A program made the translations under genes and the position numbers. From Dryococelus australis (Eukaryota; Arthropoda; Insecta; Phasmatodea; Phasmatidae), in contig CM057009.1 in assembly GCA_029891345.1 (NCBI GenBank), forward strand, positions 233,049,178 through 233,113,177: 64,000 nt of DNA. Direction: 5' to 3'. Positions 12,850 to 25,321 of this stretch are shown in pieces (within the stretch, counting starts at the first letter, position 1; the number at the start of each line of letters is the position of its first letter). Below the pieces are notes generated by a model that ran no database searches, was not told where the DNA came from, and saw only the letters and a program-made list of their open reading frames with translations.

Positions 12850-14502
12850 GTTGGATGCATACATTTCAGATAGCCTTTTAACCACTTTCTGTAGAGGTTT
12901 ATCACTCTTTCTAACAAGTTAATTAAATTATCTATAAATAATTTTCTAATCTAAATGCACTACACAAATCATGTGCTCCATAAACATTTACATCATCAGA
13001 TAAATGTAGCAGGCCATGAAAATCGTGTGTTATGTATTCCTGTCCATACAAGACTTGAAATGTTTTCACAAAATGTTCCATAAGTTCTTTGGCATATAAT
13101 TGATGTTGCAGACAATGTTAAGGACTCAAAATATTGTATGCGAAATATGAAAACTCAGAAAATTGTAATATAATTCAACATTATCATGAGTCAAAATGTT
13201 TTTCAGCACAACTGGCCTGGTATACAATAAGAATTGCCTAAACTCTGTGGCTTTCCACCATCTCACTTGATCAAGGTTTTCTGCAAAATTCTCCGGGAAT
13301 ATGAGACTTAAGACAAATAAGACCAACTGATATTGAATTAATTAAGTTACGAGGCATTTTTAGAGAAACCCCAGCAAACATCCAAATATAAAGCATTATT
13401 CGCATGGCACCAAAGCAAACTAAATGCATATAATCAAGGGCGAACGAGTGAATCACATGCAAACCGGGAATCATTATCAATGAGGTATCTGTAATGTGAA
13501 AATCACCATCATCTTTTATTACAAAACTCTCATGTGTTCTGGGAACAAATTGTAAATCAGGAAATGTCATTCTGTACTTGTAAAATACACCTGTATGTGT
13601 ACATTTTGTGCAAGAACTGTAGCCTGTGTTCCTTTTACACCTCAAATGAATGCTTTGGAAGGAGCATCACAGCAAACTCCTTTCAAAGAAACTGAAACCA
13701 TCTTGTCCTTAATTTTTATACCATTTTAAATTAAATCTGTTGATTCATTCACAAATCTCTTAGAAATTCAATACAACAACCTGGTTTCTTACTGCTGTAG
13801 TACAGACCAATAGGAAAAACTGTAGATATTGATGGTATGTTGATAACTGAAGCTAAGAAGGGCCACAATTCACCAGCAGAACTCTTGAAAAAGTGAAGTC
13901 CATCTATACCTATCATCAGTTCAATATGGGAAATACGATCTGTTATTTTTGAACAAATTTTCTGCAAAAAGAAAAAACCAATGTGGCAGTATGGACCGGG
14001 ATCTACAGGACGAGTGGTTATGCTGGAATGAGTTTTAAGAACAGAGTGTGCTTCAGAAGGCAAAGATTTAAAACAGCTATGGGCTTTCAGTATGCACAAC
14101 AGTGCTGTAAATGCAACTGCTGTGATTTGAAACGGAACACACCAATCCCACAATTTATAATGCAAATCCTGCACATCATTATTTGGTACAATCTCATCAT
14201 CAGAATTATCAGAATCATCAGATGTACGCAACTGATATAGAATGTCTTCAGATGTTTGTGACTGCCGATGTTAATGTATTGACTCCAAAGTTTCAGCACT
14301 GTTGTTGGAATTTTCACTTGCTTCGTGAGAATTTGTAGCGACTGCATCTTCACAAGCAAGCAGTTGAGTTGATGTAGCTAAATTGTGGTCTGCTTCTGTA
14401 CTGGTTAAATTTACCTGGCCTTGAGCCTTCAGTAAAGTCTGTGATCTCTTTAATTTACCATGCTGTTTCAATTCAATAAATTGTTTTTGTATGGCATTCT
14501 CC
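12850..14502 (-). pseudogene. CACTA/TNP2-like DNA transposase, decayed
   Basis: This would cut and paste the transposon. An acceptor (TTTTTACAG, exon from 14502) opens a segment with a Ser/Asp-rich linker (SDDSDNSDDE). The core follows at about 14170-13750, with DGLHFFKSS, ELWPF and FPIGLYYSSKKP as in animal relatives of plant Transposase_21. Next come CDAPSKAF and CKRNTGYSSCTKC (13690-13600), LDYMHLVCFG (near 13410-13440), WKATEFRQFLLYTRPVVLKN (near 13200-13260) and LVRKSDKPLQKVVKRLSE (near 12865-12920). Stops or frame changes occur near 14275, 13749, 13645, 13270 and 13125. The 5-prime exon upstream of 14502 was not found. The DUF4806 gene lies directly downstream. CACTA is my best superfamily guess. 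Confidence 0.75.
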
Positions 14503-15889
14503 CTGTAAAAATATAATGTACCAAAAAGTAAAAATTATGACAATTTCAACAAAAAATATCAAGTTGAAATGGATTAAGCATTCATTAATTATAGCATCGT
14601 TATTTCTGTATTCACAATTTTACAAAGAAAATAAGAATTTTATTACTAGGGTTTTTAATGAATAATTGTAATATATTTCACATTTGTCGCACTTGCGACG
14701 AAACAAATAGGATATGTTTCTATTCTGAACTTTAATAGTGCTTAAGATTCCTCTTGCTCTACATCACATACTGCTTGCTTGTGATTGACTGATACATTAT
14801 TTTCTTGTATTGTCCCTGTCATACCAACGCAAATCTAGTATTCTCCCAAATACTGCACTGGTCTCTAATCAGTGTACACTAGCCAAGTGTTATTTCAACT
14901 GTGGATAGTACTGAAAAATTGAGCACTGCGAGCAGTTCTTGTCACACTGTCTCTTGAATCATTGCAGCTTTTTTTAATGTATTATGGCAGGAGCATGTCA
15001 ATATGCAAACAGTTAGTAAATCTGAACAAAATTAAGCTGAAAATTTTGTAATCTTAAAATATTTGCAATTGATGAATTAAAAACTGTTAATATATCAGAA
15101 GAAAACCTTATTTATTAACCACACTGTCTGATATTATATCAATGAGCTTTATTTCTCCTAGTGGTTTGTGCATATTAGCTTATGTTCACCAGCTAAGTTA
15201 GTTAAAAGTTAGAAAAGTTTCTGAAGAATTTTTTAAATATAATTTCACACTTTCAGTCTGGATTCAAGCATCTGTTGCTGACGGTCATACTGGCGTGTCT
15301 CAATGGATAGGCCTAGTGCATTAACATTATGACACACACACATTGGTTTTTTTAATTTTAATATGACAAGAGTGCAGTCAATTAAAAAATGCTACAAGAA
15401 AAATCAAATCTCTAAAAAATACTTATATGCTATACAAATAAATTATTAAGATGGGTTTGTTTTATGATAATTGTAGTGGAAATAAAGGTGACAACAAGGA
15501 TAAAGGATAAAGTGAAATATGTTTGTAAAACTAAAGAATGCAAAAAAAAAAAATTGATGCAGCAATGGCAAAATTTTGTGTGCTGAAAGGACCATTTGGA
15601 AAATTGTTTTAAGTGATGAATTTGATAAAATGGGTTATGTTTAGGTATCACAGAAATATTACCTATGTGCAGAATGTTATGATAAAGCATTAAAAGGAGT
15701 AGGCTAATAGGGTATGTTGAGGGTGCAAGTTTTATGATATTACAAATGTAAACCCAAATAGAAGAAGCTTTTAAAAAAAAATGCAATTATTTTCCAATCG
15801 GTTTATTTATACTCCACTATTTTTACCGAAACATAATATTGTAAACACATAGCCATATTGCTGGGCTGTATATAAACATGATACGGATG
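14503..15889. other. AT-rich stretch, no supported gene
   Basis: This probably includes the intron and missing first exon of the transposase at 12850-14502, but I could not identify that exon. An A12-like run lies near 15541. Confidence 0.4.
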
Positions 15890-16500
15890 AGGAGAGAGTG
15901 AAACTAAATGAAAATCAATGTAAAGAAAATGAAGGTGGTTACGTATACCAGAAAGTGGAAAGCTAAGCGGGGACTTATGCAGATGGGCAGGGCAGGAGAT
16001 TTGAGAAACAAATAAATATAAGAACTTTGGAGTAGTGTTACAGGGAGATCTCCCATGGAAAGCGCATGTGGAGAGAGTAGTCTTGAAGGGGAGAAGGGTT
16101 TTGGGAATCTTGCATAGGTTGCTGAAGGGAGTTAGTAATGAGGTGAAGGAGGAAGCCTACAACACTATGGGTGAGGCCTATGCTTGAATACACAACAGCA
16201 TAATGGGACCCAGCTGTGATGTGGAGATACAGGATCTAGAGAAGGTTTCAAGAAGGGCAGCAAGATGGATGAAATGCAGGTGGAGAAGGCAGGTGCAGGA
16301 TGGTTAGTGTGTATAGTGTGGTGAGTGGTGAGGGAGGATGGGAGAGGTTGGGTTTCCAGCTTACTAAGTGGGGATATAGAGGCAGAGGAAACAACTGAAA
16401 ATACTATACAGAGGATGTGGAGGAGCACCGAGTAAAGAAGGCAGTCTATGCTGATGAAGGAGTGGAATTTTCTGATGGAAGAACTGGTGAATGCCTTTCC
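15890..16500 (+). pseudogene. CR1/L2-like LINE pol, C-terminal remnant
   Basis: Translation from about 16020 to 16280 gives VERVVLKGRRVLGILHRLL, then SNEVKEEAYNTM, a decayed LEYTTA-like stretch, and DLEKVSRRAARWMK. This is the region after the RT catalytic core in CR1/L2-clade non-LTR retrotransposons. At least three frame changes and a stop occur. No RT catalytic motif is present, as expected for a 5-prime-truncated copy. Minus-strand frames over it (16165-16428, 16364-16558) are antisense shadows. Confidence 0.75.
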
Positions 16501-16960
16501 CAGATAGTAAGAGAACCACTTTTCTTAGCAACATGACTGTATTGAAACAGTTTTTCAATACAATACAGCATGCCTTTCATATCCTATTTCAGTACTAGTA
16601 ATAAGAGTCTAAATTATATACACCTTAAAAATAAATATTATTCTTCAGAACTACTATAAGAAGTAATGATTTTGCACACTTCATATTTTTATGTCTCGAA
16701 AAAAAACAACCCTAATCTTTATAATGCCCCCTCCCCCAACAAGCAATTTTAGGCAAGCTGGCCAATTTAAAAAGCATGTAAAATAAAGTATTTACAAATT
16801 TGAACTTTTGAATTTGGTGGTCATTTGAAACTCTCGCGAAAACACCACATCACAGCATTGCTGCACTGTGATGTCAGAAGCCAGTAGCCCATGAGCCAGC
16901 TAGCTGCTGGCGAAATTGGTTGTGTTCTCATGACCAGCAGCTATTTCCAATTATAAATAG

Positions 16961-17122
16961 TGTTTTGTGCCAGGGTGCAGGAACACGAGTGTGAACAGTG
17001 AATTGAAGATATTTTAACAGTCCTGAAAGTTGAGAATATACACCAAAATGATTTACAGCAGCATGTCGAGACATGGACATTTCTACGGTGTGCACTTTGT
17101 ATTGCTACAAAGATCAATTTTT
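16961..17122 (+). pseudogene. THAP zinc-finger domain remnant
   Basis: THAP domains are C2CH zinc fingers that bind DNA in P-element-type transposases and in host regulators. The frame starts CFVPGCRNTSV at 16961 (first Cys pair spaced C-x4-C), then KIF. After a 1-base frame change comes a decayed stretch, the conserved Trp position (TGA instead of TGG), FTAACRDMD, and CTLYCYKDQF, which corresponds to the closing Cys/His segment with Gln where His is expected. A TATA-like TTATAAATAG lies just upstream at 16951-16960. No transposase body was recognised downstream. It may be the first exon of a lost P-like or other THAP transposon. Confidence 0.62.
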
Positions 17123-19933
17123 CATAATTAAGTTTATACTATTGATAAAACATATTATAAAGTATTTTATTTATTCTATTGATTTTACATAGGCTATATT
17201 TAAATTGTAAAATATTAAGTGCATAAAATGCATGGCAAAGGTATAACTTATGTGAGCATTTATCGTTAGGCACTGACAGTGACAGCTACAACCCGAGATC
17301 ATTAATTAATTTGTATTATTTACTTAGCTTACTTTGTTGTTTTGCAGTCAGAGATTAAATTTTGGTAGATGATGCAACTTGAAGGTGTAATATTTGCTAG
17401 GAAAACTTAACCATTTGTCATTGAAAACTAAAAATCATTTACTTTTCACACCACGATGTTTTTTAGTAGCCACATTCATGGTAAAGTGAGCATTTGTACG
17501 ATGAACATCCTTAATTTTGTTTTCTTTTTAGCCAGTTTGTATTTTACATCACACGTAAATATAAATATTGTGTGAGATCAGTAAAGCACATGACAACGTT
17601 AAAACTTAAACGTGGTGGAAAATAAAATTTTTCTAAAAATAGAATATGTGCAGCATGTTCATAAGGCTTAAACACTTCATGGGAATGGCACTCAATTAAC
17701 ATATATCATGTCTTCCTTTAAAAAAAACTATGCCCCCTCCTCCTAAGAAAACTCGATACAGTGTCACATAGCTGTAAATGTTTGTGTGGGATAACAGCTA
17801 AACATGTGAGAAAGATGCATTTCTGCCAAGCTAAGGTAGCAGTAAAATACTAGTAGTGTTTTAATGTTTTGCATCAGTTGCCTGAGTAGTAAAACCATAT
17901 TTATTGACTGGCGATTGTTATATGAAAATCAACACATTTAAAATTTGGTGCCCCTAAAATCATCTGCCTTATACAAATGTCTATGTGTAAATCCGGTCAT
18001 GCCTATGGTTATTTGTACTTAAATATAGCCTAGTGAATTTAGTAAATTCGTGATGAGGAACAAAATTTTATTCCCACGGCTATTGTTGTGCGGTGCAACT
18101 GTACTTAGTAAAAGAAAAAATTTCAACCCGACCACGATTTGAACACAATAACTTTTGGCTCTATGCGAGAATGCTGCCATATGCGAAAGACTGTGCATCA
18201 GAGAGTAAATTTATTTAGTACCTATTTGTACAGTACAATACTGTTACTTTTATTCTGACATTCTTCATTTTGTTATGTTGCTTATTCTCGTGTTCAGTGT
18301 GATTACCCATTATTGAGTTTTTGCAAATACAAAGATTCGATAATTTTGCCCTTAAACAGTTTTCAAGTACTAGTTAATACGTAATTTAGCATTTTCAAGT
18401 CATAGTGGCCATATGAGTGAATGTATGTTCGCATACTGGTGTGTGAAGACCAATCACAAGTTATTTTCAGGCAGCATCACGTTGGCTGTTATTTTGATCA
18501 AATTATTCGACTTTGTGCAACTAAACCAGATAGTTTTAATGAAAATCAATTTGTGCCATGACCTATTGTGATACATTAACAATTTGAACTGCAATTGTAG
18601 CATAGATTTCTGAGAACAGCCACTTGCACATTGTTATTGGCCTATCACCCACCAATTTGAATACCCAGTTCGTCAGAGCTAACATTATCAAATGATGAAA
18701 ACTGACCTACACAATAATCCAGGGCGCCCAATTTCTGATCGGAAAGTTTCAATTGCGATTAAATATTTGAGACTGGCCACTAGAAAATACACTGAATTCG
18801 TACAATTTAATTACGTAGTAACAAACTGCATTCAATTGCATTCCAACCATTTGCAAAAAAAATTAAGATATTATATCTACTCTACTTGGAAAAACAGGTT
18901 TTTCTGGAAGTTGTGCTCATAGCCAGTTATGTTATTGGAAAATTATTCCTGTATGTGGCAACTAATGTATTTCCCAGTATTAATAATTATTTATGACATC
19001 CTTAACTAGAGAATGTGCCTTTCTATTTCAGTGCATTAGAAAGCGTGGCAAGCGACATATGGTATTTCCAGAATCATGAAAGTAAATTTGTGGTGACAAA
19101 ATATTTTAGTCCAGCTAGTACCTTCAAACTTAAAATTTCATACCTTGCAATAACCTATTGACGATTACTGACCTACATAATATTCTACCAATGAAAACTA
19201 ACCTATACAATTATTATGTACTGATGAAAACCTACAGACAAAAACTAACCCGATGAATACTAAGTTACATAATAACCTAACAAATAGAACAATGATTTCT
19301 TAGTAGTTGTATTGAACTTACTGTATTTTATTTTCATCCTATTAGGCCACATGGTGTTAGGTACATTACAAAATAATAAAACTAGTATTAACCAGGTACA
19401 GGCCACGCATGGCAAAGTGAGCACCTGAACACCAGCTTAAATTCCATTTTTATTAAATTAATATACACATTGTTACGCTCCCTATTTCTCACACACAATG
19501 TTTATATTTTCATGCAGAAGAATGTTAACTAAATTAACATATTTAACTTTAATTTATTATTAAGTTTAATACCCATTAATTTTGAATATTTTTTCATATA
19601 AAGCAGTATACATAATTTTAATCATTGGAAAATGTTTTTATCTGGTAGGCATACTATATTAGCACCAAAATAATTTTTTTTATTTCCATGTGATACAAAA
19701 ATTCTATAATATTATGCCCTTCCTTTTTAATTAGGGTCTAAGTGTTTATAGCCTGCTTGAACATCCCTTATAATCGCATATTTCAGTTTAACAAATATTT
19801 TTATTTATCTAACCCCAAAAAGATGTAATACCATACCTTAAAATCGAGACCTGAAAAAATAATATTTTCATTGCATTTAGGTGTACTGAGAGGTCTTAAA
19901 ACAAACACCATAACATATGATACGAGGCGATGG

Positions 19934-19964
<31 letters not shown>

Positions 19965-20394
19965 GATAGTCGTGCCTTCTTTTCTTACATTTGCAGAGTG
20001 TAGTTTCTACGACAATTATTTTCCAGCAAGGGAACAATAATAAAATTACAACTTGAAAACACTCGCAGATATCTTACATTCTTTTAATGCAGGTTAGTGA
20101 GATTTTAAACTGAGATGTACAAAGTACAAAATATAATACTGCGAAGGCTTCGTAAATGCAAGTAAATTGTGCATGTTAAGCAAATAAAAACAACATAAAA
20201 TATTACTCGTTCAAACCAAAATACAAAAGATCTCTCATCAACACAACACTTTTATTACTTACCTATTAATTTGATCTGAATTCCGTAAACAGCCAAACAA
20301 GTCAGGATAAGTATACGTGCAAGAACAGAAGTAACAAAAGCAAGCAGCATGGTAGCAAGGAGATACACAACAACGGAAGAGGATGTCACACTGC
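17123..20394. other. AT-rich stretch, no supported gene
   Basis: I see no coding domain. Short dispersed copies of ATGAAAACT(G/A)ACCTA(C/T)ACAAT occur near 18692 and 19193, with weaker relatives near 19223-19260. A T homopolymer of about 27 bases lies near 19933-19960. Confidence 0.5.
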
Positions 20395-20565
20395 AACCCT
20401 TGCGAGGAAAGCTTGCAGTAAGCTTGAATCACGCTTGCATCACGCGACATGGGGCAAGCCATTGCAAAATCCTTGCTGCAAGCTTGAATCATGCTTGGTA
20501 TGATAGGCTTTCACTGCAAGCCAAAATCATGTCAAGTGCAAGGCTTGCAGCAAGCTTGGATGCTA
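20395..20565. repeat. Second CTTGC/GCAAG repeat cluster
   Basis: The same pentamers and the core GCAAGCTTG seen at 7148-7520 recur here. Two longer related copies, GCTTGCAGTAAGCTTGAATC and CTTGCTGCAAGCTTGAATC, lie about 70 bases apart at 20410-20430 and 20472-20490. A third core (GCTTGCAGCAAGCTTGG) is near 20543-20559. The order is less regular than at the first site, and no clean 25-bp tandem is left. Confidence 0.7.
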
Positions 20566-21607
20566 TATGGGATAGTGTTGTGAGAGGTGAAAGTTCCTTC
20601 CCATTACTTGATAACCTCAATAGTACAGCACTAATTTACAGGACCCTTTGTATGTATATTATCACAATTAACTGTTCACTAAGACTGTTAGCTACTCCTT
20701 CAAGAAAAATTTTACTTCATGTTATATGTGCAGAATGTGTTGAATGTGTGGAGAATTTGCTTGATATTCTTTCAATACATCTTACATGCAAGGTCATTAA
20801 CAATACTAATTTTGCATTGTGTAATTTTTTGCAGTGACTTTAATCCACATTCTGTAACATAGGACTTTCAAGTGAACTACTGTACCTATGCAAGTTAGAA
20901 ATTTCAGGGAAAGGTGAGGTAATTTTGTACACAGATGTTAAATTTCAGGGAATTCTGTGGTAGTCAAACTAAATCTGTCTGTTCTGCCATTAATAATGCA
21001 CCAATGAAAATAAAATACGTAACCAATACAATATTAATTTAATATTATGTGTGCAGATCTGATGCATGTCAGTACAAACATTACATAATCACTCAAGTAA
21101 GATGGTTAGCTGCCGTATTGCCACATGGTTTACTTGTGGTTTGCTGCTTGAATGTTTAGCTTTTCTGTGTAATATGTAGTGTGTTTTGTTGAGGTGCATT
21201 ACAGTGCAAGAGTTGAATAATTATTTAAATGTTATAACTTAAAAGTGCTTAGCATTAGAAATGTGTCATTGCATTATAAATATATGTCAAACAAATGGTT
21301 AGGAAAAAAACATATACATATCTCTCATTCCTACTAATGAAAAATAATACTTAACATATAGTTTTCACTTTTAAGCACGGTATCTTAATTCAACAAAACA
21401 TAAGATGTGAACCCACAAATAATTCTCAAGTTTAATTTATTTCTGTAACAGTTTTGAAATCTTCAAGGTGGCTCAATTTTTCTCCCTATATTGTATATGA
21501 CATGTATATCAAATGTATAACCATAGTGTTTTATAATGCATAACATGTTACATTATTTTATTTTGTTGTTCCAGGATCTGCCACTGGTAGGGTATCTGGA
21601 AACACAG
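20566..21607. other. AT-rich stretch, no supported gene
   Basis: No domain, RNA or element end is recognisable here. Confidence 0.5.
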
Positions 21608-21696
21608 ATGGCTTGACTATGCTGCCTGGCCACCTTGAGGCTTGACTACACCGCTTGGCCACTCTTGAGGCTTGGCTAGGTCACCTGGCCACCCTG
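21608..21696. repeat. Minisatellite of three 29-30-bp units
   Basis: Three adjacent imperfect copies lie at 21608-21636, 21637-21666 and 21667-21696. They share (G)AGGCTTG(A/G)CTA at the start and (C/T)TGGCCAC near the end. The block is GC-rich against AT-rich flanks. Confidence 0.75.
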
Positions 21697-21745
21697 GTGG
21701 CAGGCAAGCACATTAGCCACTACACCAACCGTGGCCCTATCATAG
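21697..21745 (-). repeat. tRNA-like SINE head fragment
   Basis: On the minus strand, GGTTGGTGTAGTGGCTAATG carries a pol III A-box-like TGGTGTAGTGG. It closely resembles the head at 26420-26430. No convincing B box is seen because the minisatellite at 21608-21696 takes its place. Confidence 0.4.
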
Positions 21746-22519
21746 TGATGAGAACCATACGTATAATTATAGGATCCAATATATTTAATCAGCTCAACAC
21801 TGTGCGACAAATAATGGCCTAACACTTTCTATCATAGTACATTTGTTTTCGTGTTTCAGACTAAATCACTAGCCAAGTACGTACTAGAAATTTGTGGTGG
21901 TGTAAAAACCTTGAGTGAATTAGAATTTGTACTTAAGAGATTAGGCCTAATACATTTTACTGGTGATAAGTATCAATTTTTTTTATTTACAATATTGAGT
22001 CTCTTACAGAATTTAAATTTCCATTGGTGTAATTTATTGCACAATAATTTGATGTATGCTTGCATCCCTCGCCTCCTAAGACCATTTGCTGGTCAAGCAC
22101 CTAGTCTAGCGCAACTAGCCAGTCACTCTACATGTGTGTGCTACATAATGCACCCGTGTGCTTAGTGCAACAAGTAAGAGCAGAGCATGCTCGTGCACCC
22201 AAGTGTAGGGTGGTGCACTCCAGTGCCGACAAGGGTATGCAAATAGTCCTAACAGGCAAAACAGCTTAACAGAAAATGCCGTAAGAACCCCTAAAAATAA
22301 TAAAGGACAGCAAAACGCCCTGAAATAAAAACTGGCATGCAAAGGTGTGTTTAGGGGTTATATTGCACTGTGTTATTTCACCTCACGTGTGTTCATTTCC
22401 ATTTTGTTCCATCGCAGTGTTTAATGTTTTGTAATGTCCCATTTAATGTAAGGGTAGTTTTGTGTATTCAATATTTAGCAGGTAAGCAAGGGTTTACGTG
22501 TAATAAATATTGTTTGCAA
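21746..22519. other. Unclassified; GC-richer block at about 22060-22360
   Basis: No coding domain is recognised. The segment 22060-22360 has a composition unlike its flanks (repeated GTGCAC, GCATGC) and may be an unclassified repeat. Confidence 0.35.
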
Positions 22520-22973
22520 GTGTTGGGAGATAATAGTACCTGCATGGTACGCCCATCCCCACCAGGGCCAGTGAGTTGCAAAGCTGGACAAAATCGTAGC
22601 ATCTGAGAACTCGCAGGGGCAAGGCTGCGTTCGTCCACGCTCCAGTGGCTAACATCTTTGTATAAATCACTTCATTGCAATAGTCAGTTAATTTAGCGGA
22701 ACCACTCTGTAGCTGCTGCTGGAGAAGCATGCCCCTCTCCCCAGGGGTTTGCATTCCCCAGGGAGCTTAATTCGCATATAACCATTGTCTGGCTACTGGC
22801 CATTTTCGCACTGTAGTCTTACCGGTGGGCTGTGCCTGGTACCAATGACCATGGTTCCAAACCAGGAATATTAATAAAGTCACGGAATATACGTGTGAAC
22901 AGTGACTCTGTATATTATTTACATGTTTAACTGCAAGGTTTGTCAGGGCAAACCCTCAGAATACCTGCCACAG
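22520..22973 (+). mobile_element. Candidate solo LTR
   Basis: The segment starts TGTTGGGAGATAATAG and ends near CTGCCACA. It contains a TATA-like TATAAAT near 22661 and an AATAAA at 22873-22878, in promoter-to-poly(A) order. No coding sequence of an LTR element adjoins it, and I see no target duplication. Confidence 0.38.
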
Positions 22974-24532
22974 TGTCATGTCTCACCAAGTGTTTATTAA
23001 TTATGTCAAGTTATCAACATATCTATATTCACTAAATAGTGTTAAAATACTAAGAATTAAAGTTAATCTATCAAGCGATACAGCACCATGGTGCCTCAGT
23101 GGGTAGAGGCAGGATTTAGGGAGTTGTGGCATTTTGAAGGTTATTTTACCCGGGGCATCAGACATCGCTGGACGATGTCGTGTGAGTCGGCAGAATCGAG
23201 GTTTCCTCCAGGGTCGTTCGGTCGACGACTAATGCTATTCAAGACTGCTGCTCCTTAAAAATGCGCCGTACAAATATTCCCAATGTGTAATGTGCAGTGG
23301 CCTGTTTGGGTCAGCTCACATGCCCATGTTAAGTAATATTGCGGCATACAAATGCTCGCCGATTAAGTTGACAGTGACATATCAGCTAGTCACACACCTA
23401 CATTTACACACACGATACTTGCACATTGACTAAAGAAAATACATATTAAGACACTGGGTGAAAAATGTGCGGGTATTCTAAGGGCCCGTGCCCTCAAGAG
23501 CCCGACGACTACAAAATAGTGTCCACATGAACAGTTCTCAATGTGAAAATTATGCAGTTTATTTACCAAGGCTCTCAGGCCTACACTTTACATATATAAT
23601 CACACTTCACGACTTCAACCTGCCGGCGCAGTAACACTGTTTTAAAAATGGTGCGAAGCCGATGAAAATGATGTGCAAGGTTTTAAGCTTCCCCAGGCGA
23701 TGCAAGCACTGGGGTAGAGGGGGGTGGTGTCTCAGGCAGCTAAAGAACAATGGTTCTGGTGAATCAAAAGCTATGGAGATTGAATGGTTGAAAAACAAAA
23801 GTTGAAGGCCGCCAGATCACATGAAACCCGAGTCGTGGTAAGATGAAACCACCACCCCCCCCCCCCCAGATCCTCGTAGTTGACTGACTTGCAGCGAAGG
23901 TGCGCTGGCCGAGTTTGGCGGGCCACGTGGATTTACTTTGTTAACACTGCAAAATACATAAGAACCCTTTGCATTCCTTACCTTGTGCTGGAACATGCAT
24001 AAATGATTCTTAAATATTACATTTCATATGGAACACTGTTTGCATTTGGGTGAATGAGGTGAGGATATCACACATAATGAATGATACATAAGGATCCACT
24101 GAAAAACCAATTTAATTAATTCTGAATTGCACTGGGGTTGTTTCCTTGTCTCAATTATGCACACACACGAATGCCCATGTTTACATAGTACACGCAAAAC
24201 CCTGCATAAACGATATCACTGAAAAACAAGCTATATTTTATATTACGCTACAGTGGATGTTCTGACATCACATGCTCAAGTTTGCATTGTGTCCACACTT
24301 GCAGTGCACTGCACTGCACTTGCAGCTTCGCACGTCAACTGCGCATCCTAACTGCACAGCTTCATGGCGCCACAGCTGTCAACCGGGCTTCGGACAGGAC
24401 ACATAACACATGTCAATTGTTAATGTTTTAAAACCATCTTCGCAACACACGGAATTCCCAGTTTCTTAGTTGCAGTCAACATGCACTTTAGTACTTAAGA
24501 ATTCCAGGAATTTCCAGGATATATGGTTTCAC
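22974..24532. other. No supported gene; SINE-like head and C tract
   Basis: A possible SINE head (A-box-like TGCCTCAGTGGGTAGAGGC) lies near 23091-23109, but its B box is unconvincing. A C tract of about 13 bases is near 23855-23868. GCACT/AGTGC short repeats lie near 24303-24325. Confidence 0.35.
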
Positions 24533-24985
24533 TATACAGACTGCGAGTCCCTACCATCCCAAAAGTAATGGACTGGATCAACATGCTGTATGGATAACTA
24601 AAAAGATGCCAAAAAAAGTGGTGTGATCAGAATCTTGATATAAATGTAATGTTGCTAGAATACTGCAACACCGCTGTGTTAGGGTCACACTTCAGTCTAG
24701 CACAACTGCTTTTCAGCAGGAGAACTAAAACTCGGTTACCAATACATTATAATTTATTAGAACCTAAGATTGTAGCGAACTTTGATTACAAGTAGTTGCA
24801 GAAAGACTTGCAAAACAAGCACCACTATGACAAAACTGCAAAAACCAGGCATGTGGCATTTAAAATAGGCGATAATGTTGTTTACTTTGACCAGGGTATT
24901 TGGAAGCCAACCAAAGTGATTCCCCCATGGTCAATGCTGATATAATATGAGAAAGGAAGGCTGAAAAGGAAACACTTGCCATTTG
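24533..24985 (+). pseudogene. Ty3/gypsy integrase C-terminal fragment
   Basis: The frame reads SPYHPKSNGLDQHAVW (the SPYHPQSNG motif of the integrase core), then an LEYCNTAVLGSHFS-like stretch, an LLFSRRTKTRLP motif, and a KHHYDKTAK segment leading to VAFKIGDNVV and a W-P-x-KV stretch, typical of K02A2.6-like gypsy elements in invertebrates. Several stops and frame changes interrupt it. The catalytic Glu position reads Asp or Gln. The rest of pol is absent upstream. A purine tract and LTR-like segment follow from 25437. Confidence 0.75.
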
Positions 24986-25321
24986 AATAAGTCTTCAGTA
25001 AGGAGAGAATGCAAACCTGTAGGTCATGGTGAGCAGGTAAATAAACAAACCTATTGGTCAGGTGAATGTAGAATAGTAAGGGTAAGATCGGGTCACCTTC
25101 TTCAACATGGGAAAGGAGGACTATGGGAAGAAGTATTTAAAGGATTCGCGGCTGAACATAATAATCCATTCTGAGGACACAGGGTTGAGCAGTATGTTAC
25201 AACGTCTCACCCCCAGAGTGTTTCGAAAGCACCTTGTCACCTTGAGGACTATGTATTATGATACCTCAATTTTTTAAGGACATGTTTGTAATGGAAGTTT
25301 TATGTAAAGTATTTGTAACTT

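Noticed and set aside
13983-14240. 85-residue plus-strand frame
   Set aside because: It is the antisense shadow of the TNP2-like transposase core.
23085-23240. SINE at 23.1 kb
   Set aside because: The A-box-like run is acceptable but no B box at the right spacing could be defended.
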